Source of the DNA: CALKJU01 sp046349355
GTDB lineage: Bacteria; Pseudomonadota; Alphaproteobacteria; Geminicoccales; Geminicoccaceae
Assembly (NCBI GenBank): GCA_046349355.1
Contig: JAXMCM010000024.1
Coordinates: 144,176-208,175 of the forward strand
DNA length: 64,000 bases
Direction: 5' to 3'
The notes under the pieces were generated by a model. The model saw nothing but the letters and a program-made list of their open reading frames with translations, was not told where the DNA came from and ran no database searches. Each line of letters starts with the position of its first letter. Position 1 is the stretch's first letter. Positions 35,219 through 45,053 of this stretch are shown one piece after another. Made by a program: the position numbers and the translations under genes.

Positions 35219-36319
35219 ATGACGAAGACCGGCTGGCTGGCGTGGCGAAGCGTCGTCGCCGGCATCGCGGGGCTGCTCGCCGTCAATGCCGCCGCGGCCG
35301 AGGAGCTGCGGATCTACAACTGGTCGGACTACATCGACGAGCAGATCCTCAAGGACTTCACCGCCGCGACCGGGATCAAGGTCGTCTACGACGTCTACGA
35401 CAGTAACGACATCCTCGAGACCAAGCTGCTCGCCGGCCGGACCGGCTACGACCTGGTCGTCCCCAGCAACTCGTTCTTCGCCCGCCAGCAGAAGGCCGGC
35501 GTGTTCCAGGCGCTCGACAAGGCGGCGATCCCGAACCTCGCCAACCTCGACCCGACGCTGATGGGCAAGATGGCGGCGTTCGACCCGGACAACGCCCACG
35601 CCATCATCTACATGTGGGGGACCACCGGGTTCGCCTACAATGTCGACAAGATCAAGGAGCGGATGGCGGACGCACCGACCGGCTCGCTGAAGATGCTGTT
35701 CGATCCGGCGGTGGTCGCGAAGTTCCAGGACTGCGGCGTCTACTTCCTCGACCAGGCCGACGACATGCTGCCGCTGGCGCTGAGCTATCTGGGCCTCAAC
35801 CCCGACAGCAAGGACCCGAAGGAGCTGCAGCAGGCGGGCGAGGTGCTCAAGGCGGTCCGCCCCTACGTGCGCAAGTTCCATTCGTCGGAGAACATCAATG
35901 CGCTGGCGACCGGCGACATCTGCCTCGCCGCGATCTGGTCCGGCGACGCCGGCATCGCCCGCGCCCGGGCCGAGGAGGCCGGCAACGGCGTCGTCATCCA
36001 GTATGCGATCCCCGAGGAAGGCGCCCTGCTCTGGTTCGACCTGATGGCCATCCCGTCGGATGCGCCGAACCCGGCGGCGGCCAACACGTTCATCAACTAC
36101 CTGCTGCAGCCCGAGGTCATCGCCAAGGCCAGCAACTTCGTCACCTATCCTAACGCGGTGCCGGCCTCGAAGCCGTTCATCGACCCGGCGGTCACCGGCG
36201 ATCCGGCGGTCTGGCCGGGCGAGGCGGTGATCGCCAAGGCCAGCGTGCTGACCCCCAACGACGCCAAGCTGCAGCGGCTCGTCACCCGGCTGTGGACCTC
36301 GGTCACCACCGGCCGCTGA
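35219..36319 (+). CDS. potF: Putrescine-type ABC transporter periplasmic binding protein
   Basis: This 366-aa receptor has a Sec signal peptide (about residues 1-27, ending AAAAEE) and the mature PotF/PotD start LRIYNWSDYIDEQILKDF. Further hallmarks are YDLVVPSNSFFARQ, MWGTTGFAYN, NALATGDICLAAIWSGDAGI and YAIPEEGALLWFD. The WSDY motif supplies an aromatic wall and acidic residue of the polyamine pocket. It is the first gene of a four-gene potFGHI operon and lies 18 bp after the envelope operon. Confidence 0.93.
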   Translation: MTKTGWLAWRSVVAGIAGLLAVNAAAAEELRIYNWSDYIDEQILKDFTAATGIKVVYDVYDSNDILETKLLAGRTGYDLVVPSNSFFARQQKAGVFQALDKAAIPNLANLDPTLMGKMAAFDPDNAHAIIYMWGTTGFAYNVDKIKERMADAPTGSLKMLFDPAVVAKFQDCGVYFLDQADDMLPLALSYLGLNPDSKDPKELQQAGEVLKAVRPYVRKFHSSENINALATGDICLAAIWSGDAGIARARAEEAGNGVVIQYAIPEEGALLWFDLMAIPSDAPNPAAANTFINYLLQPEVIAKASNFVTYPNAVPASKPFIDPAVTGDPAVWPGEAVIAKASVLTPNDAKLQRLVTRLWTSVTTGR

Positions 36320-36329
36320 GGGCCCGCCG

Positions 36330-37480
<1,151 letters not shown>

Positions 37481-37484
<4 letters not shown>

Positions 37485-38389
37485 GGCCGGACCTTACCGG
37501 CCGGCTCGGCCGGACCCTGCTGATCGTCGTCCCCTATGTCTGGCTGCTTCTGTTCTTCCTCGTCCCGTTCCTGATCGTCCTGAAGCTCAGCTTCTCCGAG
37601 CCGGACCTCGCCCAGCCGCCCTACCTGCCACTGTGGGAGCTGGTCGACGAGGTCGGCACCTGGATCCTGCAGATCCGCCTCAACGTCTCGAACTACCTGC
37701 TCCTGCTGCAGGACAGCCTCTACGTCGCGGCCTACCTCGAATCGCTGCGCATCGCGGCGATCTCGACCCTGCTGACCCTGCTGGTCGGCTACCCGATGGC
37801 CTACGGCATGGCACGCGCCCCCGAACGCTGGCGGCCGACGCTGCTGATGCTCGTGATCCTGCCGTTCTGGACCTCGTTCCTGATCCGCGTCTACGCCTGG
37901 ATCGGAATCCTCAAGAACGAAGGCCTGCTCAACCAGCTGCTGCTCTGGCTGGGCGTCATCTCGCAGCCGCTGGTCATCCTCAACACCCCGCTCGCCGTCT
38001 ACATCGGCATCGTCTACTCGTACCTGCCGTTCATGGTCCTGCCGCTGTACGCGGCGCTCGAGAAGCACGACCCGACCCTGATCGAGGCGGCCGTGGACCT
38101 CGGCTGCCACCCGGTCACCGCCTTCTGGCTGGTCACCGTGCCGCTCAGCCTCGCCGGGATCGTCGCCGGCTGCCTGCTGGTGTTCATCCCGGCGGTCGGC
38201 GAGTTCGTCATTCCCGACCTGCTCGGCGGACCGGACACGCTGATGATCGGCAAGACGCTGTGGACCGAGTTCTTCGCCAACCGCGACTGGCCGCTGGCCT
38301 CGGCGGTGGCGATCGTGATGCTGCTGGTGCTGGTGGTGCCGATCGCCCTGCTGCAGCGCCACCAGGACCGCACCGGCAGCGCCGCCTGA
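37481..38389 (+). CDS. potH: Putrescine-type ABC transporter permease 1
   Basis: This 302-aa permease has six transmembrane helices, beginning TLLIVVPYVWLLLFFLVPFL, and the EAA loop EAAVDLGCHPVTAFWLVTVP. The GTG start at 37481 overlaps the potG stop by 4 bp (GTGA). It pairs with PotI to form the membrane channel. Confidence 0.94.
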
Positions 38390-39189
38390 TGGCCCGCGGC
38401 TTCACCGGCGTCACGCTGACCGCGCTGGTCCTCGGCTTCGGCTTCCTCTACCTGCCGATCCTGCTGCTGGTGCTCTACTCGTTCAACGACTCCCGCCTCG
38501 TCACCGTCTGGGGCGGCTGGTCGCTGCGCTGGTACGCGCAGATGCTGCAGAACGAGCAGCTGATGGACGCGGTGTGGATCACGCTGCGGATCGCCTTCGT
38601 CTCGTCGACGCTGGCGACCGTGCTGGGGACGCTGGCCGGGATCGTCCTGGTCCGGCTGACGCGGTTCCCCAGCCGCACGCTGTTCTCGGCCACGGTCTAC
38701 GCGCCGCTGGTCATGCCCGAGGTGATCACCGGGCTGTCGCTGCTGCTGCTGTTCGTGGCGCTGGACTGGGAGCGTGGCTACTGGACCGTGGTCATCGCCC
38801 ACGCGACCTTCTCGATGGCCTATGTCGCGGTGATCGTGCAGTCGCGGCTGCTGTCGTTCGACCGGACGCTCGAGGACGCAGCACTGGACCTCGGCTGCAC
38901 GCCGCTCACCGCCTTCCTGCTGGTGACCCTGCCGCTGATCGCGCCGGCGCTGGTCGGCGGCTGGCTGCTCGCCTTCTCACTGTCGCTCGACGACCTGGTC
39001 GTCGCGAGCTTCACCACCGGTCCGGGCGCCACCACCCTGCCGATGCGGATCTACAGCCAGGTCCGGCTCGGCGTGACGCCGGAGATCAATGCCGTGTCGA
39101 CGGTGCTGATCGCCTGCGTCACGACCGGGGTCATCATCGCCTCGCTGCTGCAGAAGCGGCAGCTCGCCCGCCGCGCCGCGGCGGGCTGA
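38389..39189 (+). CDS. potI: Putrescine-type ABC transporter permease 2
   Basis: This 266-aa permease has six helices starting FLYLPILLLVLYSFNDSRLV and the EAA loop DAALDLGCTPLTAFLLVTLP. Its ATG shares one base with the potH stop (TGATG). It ends 3 bp before the convergent msrA stop, leaving no room for a separate terminator. Confidence 0.94.
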   Translation: MARGFTGVTLTALVLGFGFLYLPILLLVLYSFNDSRLVTVWGGWSLRWYAQMLQNEQLMDAVWITLRIAFVSSTLATVLGTLAGIVLVRLTRFPSRTLFSATVYAPLVMPEVITGLSLLLLFVALDWERGYWTVVIAHATFSMAYVAVIVQSRLLSFDRTLEDAALDLGCTPLTAFLLVTLPLIAPALVGGWLLAFSLSLDDLVVASFTTGPGATTLPMRIYSQVRLGVTPEINAVSTVLIACVTTGVIIASLLQKRQLARRAAAG

Positions 39190-39192
39190 GCC

Positions 39193-39855
39193 CTACTCGG
39201 CCGCCTGGACGAGCCCCACCGGGCAGCTCACGCCGGTTCCGCCGAGGCCGCAATAGCCCATCGGGTTCTTGGCGAGGTACTGCTGATGGTAGTCCTCGGC
39301 GAAGTAGAAGGCCGGGGCGTCGACGATCTCGGTGGTGATCGTCCCGTAGCCGGCGGCCTTCAGCTCCTTCTGGTAGAGGTCGCGCGACGCCAGCGCCTGC
39401 CGGCGCTGCTCGGCCGACGTCGTGTAGATGCCGGAGCGGTACTGGGTGCCGACGTCGTTGCCCTGGCGCATGCCCTGGGTCGGGTCGTGCGACTCCCAGA
39501 ACACCCGCAGCAGGCGCTCGTAGCTGACCTTCGCCGGATCGAACACGACCTGGACGACCTCGTTGTGGCCGGTGCGGCCGCTGCAGGTCTCCTCGTAGGT
39601 CGGGTTCGGGGTCAGGCCGCCGGCATAGCCGACCGCGGTCACCCAGACCCCGGGCAGCTGCCAGAACTTGCGCTCGGCCCCCCAGAAGCAGCCGAGGCCG
39701 AACAGGGCGACCTCGAGCCCCTCCGGATAGGGCGGCTCCAGCCGGTTGCCGTTGACGAAGTGCTTCTCCGGCACGCGGTAGGGCCGCGACGCGCGCCCGG
39801 GCAGCGCCTCGTCGGGGGACGGCATCAGGGCCTTCTTGCGGGACGCGAGCCACAT
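39193..39855 (-). CDS. msrA: Peptide methionine (S)-S-oxide reductase MsrA
   Basis: MsrA repairs oxidised methionine residues. The 220-aa protein carries the catalytic motif GLGCFWGAER near residue 54, the substrate segment CSGRTGHNEVVQVVFDP, and the C-terminal YCGLGGTGVSCP region that supplies resolving cysteines. The ATG at 39855 follows GAGGAG. It lies 11 bp after a small gene of unknown function and at the end of a long minus-strand run containing several flavoenzymes, which suits a redox-repair role. Confidence 0.95.
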   Translation of the reverse strand: MWLASRKKALMPSPDEALPGRASRPYRVPEKHFVNGNRLEPPYPEGLEVALFGLGCFWGAERKFWQLPGVWVTAVGYAGGLTPNPTYEETCSGRTGHNEVVQVVFDPAKVSYERLLRVFWESHDPTQGMRQGNDVGTQYRSGIYTTSAEQRRQALASRDLYQKELKAAGYGTITTEIVDAPAFYFAEDYHQQYLAKNPMGYCGLGGTGVSCPVGLVQAAE

Positions 39856-39866
39856 GGGCGCTCTCC

Positions 39867-40253
39867 TCACTCGCCGACGTCGATGTTGAGATGCCGGGCC
39901 AGCAGGCCGCGCACGGCGGCATGGCTGGCGGCGACGAAGCCGACCTGCGACGGGCGCTGCAGGTAGAGCCAGTCGCCGGACGGCTGCCGCACCCACAACT
40001 CGGCCGTGTAGACGTCGTCCACGGCCGGGTTGGCGCGGCTGAACCAGCGGATCCAGTGATACTCGACGCGGACCGGGCGGCCCTGCGCATCGTAGCCGAT
40101 GTCGAGCTCGCCGGCGGCGCGGTTGATCCGGTGCCAGCGCTGCTGCTCGCGGCGGACCGCCTTCACGCCGGTCAGCGGCTCGGGCATCGGCATCCGGTCG
40201 ATCGCGAAGGCGACGTCGGCGGCGGGCTCCTGGGCCAGGGGGTCGGGCATCAT
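39867..40253 (-). CDS. Hypothetical protein, 128 aa, upstream of msrA
   Basis: This soluble protein has a conserved-looking core RWHRINRAAGELDIGYDAQG, then VEYHWIRWFSRANPAVDDVY, and a C-terminus rich in Ala/His (FVAASHAAVRGLLARHLNID). No family is recognised. It is 11 bp upstream of msrA and probably co-transcribed with it. The first two codons are both ATG; the start is ambiguous by one codon. Confidence 0.7.
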   Translation of the reverse strand: MMPDPLAQEPAADVAFAIDRMPMPEPLTGVKAVRREQQRWHRINRAAGELDIGYDAQGRPVRVEYHWIRWFSRANPAVDDVYTAELWVRQPSGDWLYLQRPSQVGFVAASHAAVRGLLARHLNIDVGE

Positions 40254-40299
40254 GCCTCCGAGGTAAGGATCACCCTGCCCCGATCAAGCTCACCGCCGG

Positions 40300-41937
40300 T
40301 CAAAAGCCCTCGACCCGCACGCCTTCCGGATAGGTGACGGCGTAGCCGAAGTCGATCTGCCGGGTGGCGCCGGGTGCCATCGCCTCGGTCCACTCCAGGA
40401 TGCCGCGGCGGCCGCCGGGATCGGTGGTGGTGACCGCGGTCGTCGTCGGCAGCAGCTGCACGCTGATCCGCTCGTCCTGCGGCACCGGGATCTGGTCGAC
40501 GATGGTGACCGGAATGGCCGTGTCGTGCCGGTTGGCGACGTCGATCCGGTAGTGGCGCTCGACCCGCCGGTCCTTGCTGAACACGCCCTCGGTCGAGCGG
40601 CCGCCGGTCTCGAGGCGGTAGTCGACGCTGACCCGGTCGTCGATGCCGAACGGGACGCGGACGGTCTCGCCCGGCAGGAAGCCGGCGATGTGGGAGGTGC
40701 CGACATAGGCACCGTCGCGATAGATCGCCAGCGGCCCTGGCAGGAGCGGCTCCGGGCCCGGATAGACGGTCTCGCCGAACAGGAAGGCCCCCGGCAGCAG
40801 GCGCGGCGTGGCGCGCACCGCCAGCGTCACCGGCAGGTCGCGCTCGGTCAGGGTGAGCATGCGCGAGGCGCCGTCGGCGGCAACGTCGGCGAGCCCGGGG
40901 ACGCGGTACTCGGCGGCGAACTCGCCGGCGACGGTCTCGGCCAGCTGTGGCTCGGCGGCCTTGCCGGCCGCCATCGGCGCGTCGGCCTCCAGGCGCATCT
41001 CCAGGGCGAGCGGTGCCGGCTCCGCGCGATAGGCCTCGACCGGCTCCTCGACGTCGACGAACCAGGGCTGCAGGTCGGGCATCACCGCCGTGTCGGCCGG
41101 CCGGGCAGTGGAAAGCACGAGCTGCACGCCGGTCCAGTCCTCGCCGGTCGTCTGCACGACCTCGGCGCGCTGGACCAGGCGGACGCCGTCGCCGGCCGCG
41201 TTCATGCGTGCCTCGTAGGCCGGCCGCCAGATGGCACCGGGGACCTGGTAGTGCAGGCGCAGCGACGTCCGCGCCGGCTGGTCGGCCTCGACGCCGATGG
41301 TGGTGGTGGTCAACGACCGGGCGCCGTTGCGGATCTGCGCCAGCTCGCTGCGCCTGGCCTCGATCTGCCGGTTGACCCCTTCGAGATCACCCTCGGCCTC
41401 GCGGATGTCGTCGAGCGCGTCTTCGGCACCGTCGCCCAGCGTCTTCCAGCTCTTCTCCCAGATCTCCGGGTCCGGCAGGCCGCGGCCGACCTGCTCGCCG
41501 GCCGCCTGCGGCAGCGAGCGGCCGAGCGCGTTGATGAAGTCGAGGCGGACCCGGGCGGCGGTCACCCGGTCCTGCAGCGCGCGGCCGCGCCGCTCCAGCT
41601 CGCCGATGTCCTGCTCCAGCTCGCGCTCGCGCGGGGCGGCGGAGTCGGCACTGAACCTCCGCTGCACGTCCACCGCGCCCAGGTGCACCGTGCCGCCCTC
41701 GCTCGCCCCCTCGATCCGCACCGAGTCGCCGATCAGGCCGGCCGGCAGCGGGGTGACGACCAGCTGCGAGGCGCCGGCCGGCAGGTCGATCTCGATGCTG
41801 CGCACGATCTCGGCGCGGTCCGGAAAGACGGTGACCTGCTCGATCCGGCTCTCGGCCGGCAGGGTCGCGGCGGCGAGCGGGACGGAACCCGCGCCCAGGG
41901 CGAGGACGGCGGTGGACAGCAGCAGGGCAGCACGCAT
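40300..41937 (-). CDS. Mucoidy inhibitor MuiA family protein (DUF4139/DUF4140)
   Basis: The 545-aa product has a signal peptide (AALLLSTAVLALGAGSVPLA) and the DUF4140 N-terminal segment IEQVTVFPDRAEIVRSIEID. A coiled coil follows at about 110-220 (ELEQDIGELERRGRALQDRV), then the DUF4139 domain with YQVPGAIWRPAYEARMN and VANRHDTAIPVTIVDQIPVP. MuiA-like proteins affect mucoidy when expressed in other bacteria; their mechanism is unknown. The ATG at 41937 (GGAG upstream) places the signal peptide at the N-terminus, preferable to the ATG at 41982. Confidence 0.88.
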   Translation of the reverse strand: MRAALLLSTAVLALGAGSVPLAAATLPAESRIEQVTVFPDRAEIVRSIEIDLPAGASQLVVTPLPAGLIGDSVRIEGASEGGTVHLGAVDVQRRFSADSAAPRERELEQDIGELERRGRALQDRVTAARVRLDFINALGRSLPQAAGEQVGRGLPDPEIWEKSWKTLGDGAEDALDDIREAEGDLEGVNRQIEARRSELAQIRNGARSLTTTTIGVEADQPARTSLRLHYQVPGAIWRPAYEARMNAAGDGVRLVQRAEVVQTTGEDWTGVQLVLSTARPADTAVMPDLQPWFVDVEEPVEAYRAEPAPLALEMRLEADAPMAAGKAAEPQLAETVAGEFAAEYRVPGLADVAADGASRMLTLTERDLPVTLAVRATPRLLPGAFLFGETVYPGPEPLLPGPLAIYRDGAYVGTSHIAGFLPGETVRVPFGIDDRVSVDYRLETGGRSTEGVFSKDRRVERHYRIDVANRHDTAIPVTIVDQIPVPQDERISVQLLPTTTAVTTTDPGGRRGILEWTEAMAPGATRQIDFGYAVTYPEGVRVEGF

Positions 41938-41985
41938 CGGGGGCACTCCGCGAACCTGCCGCTGCATAGCACCCCGGGCCACGCT

Positions 41986-42975
41986 TCACAGCGGGCGTGA
42001 AGTCGACGCCAATCCGGCACCCGCGTGCAGCCGCACCGCGGCGTCGGCGGCGATGCGCGCGACGATGGCGGCGGCGGGCTCGACGCGATCCACGAGGCCG
42101 ATCGCCTCGCCGACGATGACGCCGGCTTCGGCCCCGTCGCCGGCGGCCGCCGCCTCGGCGTAGCGGCTGCGGATGGCATCGAGACCGGCGCGCATGGCGT
42201 CCTCGCGACCGTGCCAGCGCTCGACCAGGGCGTTGCGCAGCACGCGGATGCTGTAGCCGGGCGGCCAGTCGAGGCCGCGGACGATGTCGACGACGGCGGT
42301 GCGGACCGTGGCGTCGCCGTCGGCGGCGACGGCGGCGCGCTGCAGGCCCGGATGCACCAGCGCCTCCGCGGCGGCGAACAGGCAGGTGCCGACGAGCACG
42401 CCGTCGGCCCCCAGCATCAGGGCTGCGGCCAGCCCGCGCCCGTCGGCGATGCCGCCGGCGGCGACGACGAGCGTTTCGGGAGCGGTGCGGGCGCAGAGGT
42501 CGGCGACCTCCGGGACCAGCGTCAGGGTCCCGCGGACCGCACCGTGGCCGCCGGCCTCGCTGCCCTGCGCCACGAGGATCTGCGCCCCGGCCTCGAGGGC
42601 GCGGCGGGCGTGGGCCAGGGTCTGCACCTGGCAGGCGAGCAGCGTGCCGGCGGCGTGGATGCGGGCGGCGAAGGGCAACGGATCGCCGAAGGAGAGCATC
42701 AGCAGGCGGGGGCGACGGTCGAGGGCCTGGTCGAGCAGCTCCGGCCGGCGCGCCATCGACCAGGTGATGAAGCCGCAGCCGACCGCCTCGTTGCCGGCGG
42801 CGGCGAACTGCTCGCGCAGCCAGTCCGGATCGCCGTAGCCGCCGCCGATCAGGCCGAGGCCGCCGGCACGGGTCACCGCCGCCGCCAGCGCCCCGCCGGC
42901 GACGAAGCCCATGGGGGCCGAGAGGATCGGGTGCTCGAGGCCCAGCCGCTCGGTCAGGCGGGTGCGGATCGGCAT
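41986..42975 (-). CDS. Nitronate monooxygenase (2-nitropropane dioxygenase) family protein
   Basis: This 329-aa FMN-dependent TIM-barrel enzyme has PILSAPMGFVAGGALAAAVT, RAGGLGLIGGG, ILVAQGSEAGGHGAVRG and LVVAAGGIADGRGLAAALML, the standard nitronate monooxygenase blocks. It would oxidise alkyl nitronates such as propionate-3-nitronate, or a related enoyl substrate. It lies 41 bp after the larger flavin oxidoreductase gene and is probably part of the same minus-strand transcription unit. Confidence 0.9.
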   Translation of the reverse strand: MPIRTRLTERLGLEHPILSAPMGFVAGGALAAAVTRAGGLGLIGGGYGDPDWLREQFAAAGNEAVGCGFITWSMARRPELLDQALDRRPRLLMLSFGDPLPFAARIHAAGTLLACQVQTLAHARRALEAGAQILVAQGSEAGGHGAVRGTLTLVPEVADLCARTAPETLVVAAGGIADGRGLAAALMLGADGVLVGTCLFAAAEALVHPGLQRAAVAADGDATVRTAVVDIVRGLDWPPGYSIRVLRNALVERWHGREDAMRAGLDAIRSRYAEAAAAGDGAEAGVIVGEAIGLVDRVEPAAAIVARIAADAAVRLHAGAGLASTSRPL

Positions 42976-43016
42976 GGCGTCACTCCGGCGGTCGGCGGCC
43001 GGCCAGCGTAGCAGCC

Positions 43017-45053
43017 TCAGAAGGTCATGCAGAGGCGCAGCGAGTCGTGGATGGCGGCGTGGATGTTGCGCGAGCTGACGGCGTCGCCGACGCGGTAGAG
43101 GCGGTAGCGGCCGTCGGGATTGCGGACGATGTCCTGCGGGCGGCCGGCGATCAGGGCCGCGTGGTCGACGGCCCCGCGGTTCAGCGAGTCCGGACGGAGT
43201 GCGGTGTAGAGCTCGTCCAGCGGCAGGGTGCCGTGCTCGACGACGACCTGGTCGACGAGGCGCTCCTCGGTGGCATCGCCATAGTCCGAGCCGAGCACGG
43301 CGCGCAGCCGGTTGCCGTCGCGGAAAACCGCGCGCAGGCGGGTGTTGATGGTGACGCGCACGCCGTGGCGACGGAAGACGCGGGCGTAGGCGACGTGGTT
43401 GAGGCCGCCGATCTCGGGCGCGAAGAAGCGCTCCGGGCTCACCACCTCGACGCGGCTGCCGGCCAGGGCCAGCGCCTCGGCCGCCTGCATGCCGGGATGC
43501 GCCCCGTTGTCGTCGTAGACCAGCGCCTCGTCGGCCGGCTTCACGTCGCCGGCGAGGATGTCCCAGCCGCTGACGACGAGGTCGGCCCCGGCGTCGAGCG
43601 GCGGCGACTGCGGCAGGCCGCCGGTGGCGACGACGACGATGTCCGGGGCGAGGTCCAGCACGTCGGCGGCGTCGGCGAGCATGCCCGTTCGCAGGGCGAC
43701 GCCGGCCCGCTCGCACTCGGCGACGCGCCAGTCGACGATGCCGACGAGCTCGGCGCGGCGCCGCGAGCGGGCGGCGAGGCGGACCTGGCCGCCGGGCTGC
43801 GGTGCCGCCTCGAGCAGGGTGACGGCGTGGCCGCGCAGCGCGCTGACCCGGGCGGCCTCGAGCCCGGCCGGGCCGGCGCCGACCACGACGACGTGCCGCC
43901 GCGGCCCCTCGCCCGGCCGCACGACGTGCGGCAGCACCGCCTCGCGGCCGGTCGCCGGGTTGTGGATGCAGAGCGCCTCGTGGCCCTCGTAGATGCGGTC
44001 GAGGCAGTAGGTGGCGCCGACGCAGGGGCGGATGCGGTCCTCGTGGCCGGCCTCGACCTTGCGGACGATGTGCGGGTCGGCGATCAGCGCCCGGGTCATG
44101 CCGACCATGTCGACGAGCCCGCCGGCGATGGCGTGGCGGGCGGTGGCGACATCGGGAATGCGGGCGGCGTGGAACACCGGGATGCCGGTGGCGGCACGGA
44201 TCTCGCCGGCGAAGCCGAGATGCGGTGCGGCGGGCATGCCCATCACCGGGATGACCCCGGCCAGGGCCGCGTCGGTCTCGATGTGGCCGCGGATGACGTT
44301 GAGGAAGTCGACCTGCCCCGAGGCGACGAGGCGGCGGCAGATGGCGAGGCCCTCCGCGCGCGACAGGCCACGGTCCCAGGCCTCGTCGGCGACCAGCCGG
44401 ATGCCGAGGATGAAGGCCGGGCCGACGGCGGCGCGGATGGCGTCGAGGACGCGGAAGGTGAAGCGCAGCCGGTTGTCGAGGCTGCCGCCATGCTCGTCGT
44501 CGCGGCGGTTGGTGGCCGGCGACCAGAACTGGTCGAGCAGGTGGCCGTAGGCCTCGAGCTCGATGCCGTCGAGGCCGGCGGCCTGCATCCGCTGCGCCGC
44601 CGCGGCGTACTGGCCGGCGATGCGGTCGAGGTCCCAGTCCTCGGCCTCCTTGGGGAAGGCGCGATGCGCCGGCTCGCGCACCGGCGAGGGCGCCAGCACC
44701 GGCAGCCAATGGCCCTTGTTCCAGCCGGTGCGGCGGCCGAGGTGGGTGAGCTGGATCATCACCGCACAGCCGGCACCGTGACAGTCGTCGGCCAGCCGCC
44801 GCAGCCAGGGCACGATCTCGTCGCGATAGGCGTGCAGGTTGCCGAAGGCCGGCGGGCTGTCCTCGCCGACCACGGCCGAGCCGGCCGTCATGGTCAGGGC
44901 GACGCCGCCCCGCGCCTTCTCGAGATGGTAGAGCCGGTAGCGGTCCTTGGGCAGGCCATCCTCGGAATAGGCCGGCTCGTGCGCGGTCGAGAGGACGCGG
45001 TTCCTGAGGGTGAGATGCTTCAGGCGGAACGGGGTGAGGAGCGGGTCGCTCAT
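43017..45053 (-). CDS. FMN/FAD/Fe-S oxidoreductase, old-yellow-enzyme plus TMADH-like (N-methylproline demethylase-like)
   Basis: This 678-aa two-module enzyme has an N-terminal FMN barrel (LRNRVLSTAHEPAYSEDGLP, IQLTHLGRRTG, DRALI-type phosphate site) and a C-terminal NAD(P)/FAD half with VVVVGAGPAGLEAARVSAL. Between them lies the cluster region CVGATYCLDRIYEGHEALC. Relative to trimethylamine dehydrogenase, Cys344, Cys350 and Cys362 are present but the second ligand is Ala347. This pattern resembles N-methylproline (stachydrine pathway) demethylase-like proteins. Demethylation of a quaternary or N-methyl amine is a reasonable guess. Its ATG overlaps the kinase stop (ATGA). Confidence 0.85.
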   Translation of the reverse strand: MSDPLLTPFRLKHLTLRNRVLSTAHEPAYSEDGLPKDRYRLYHLEKARGGVALTMTAGSAVVGEDSPPAFGNLHAYRDEIVPWLRRLADDCHGAGCAVMIQLTHLGRRTGWNKGHWLPVLAPSPVREPAHRAFPKEAEDWDLDRIAGQYAAAAQRMQAAGLDGIELEAYGHLLDQFWSPATNRRDDEHGGSLDNRLRFTFRVLDAIRAAVGPAFILGIRLVADEAWDRGLSRAEGLAICRRLVASGQVDFLNVIRGHIETDAALAGVIPVMGMPAAPHLGFAGEIRAATGIPVFHAARIPDVATARHAIAGGLVDMVGMTRALIADPHIVRKVEAGHEDRIRPCVGATYCLDRIYEGHEALCIHNPATGREAVLPHVVRPGEGPRRHVVVVGAGPAGLEAARVSALRGHAVTLLEAAPQPGGQVRLAARSRRRAELVGIVDWRVAECERAGVALRTGMLADAADVLDLAPDIVVVATGGLPQSPPLDAGADLVVSGWDILAGDVKPADEALVYDDNGAHPGMQAAEALALAGSRVEVVSPERFFAPEIGGLNHVAYARVFRRHGVRVTINTRLRAVFRDGNRLRAVLGSDYGDATEERLVDQVVVEHGTLPLDELYTALRPDSLNRGAVDHAALIAGRPQDIVRNPDGRYRLYRVGDAVSSRNIHAAIHDSLRLCMTF

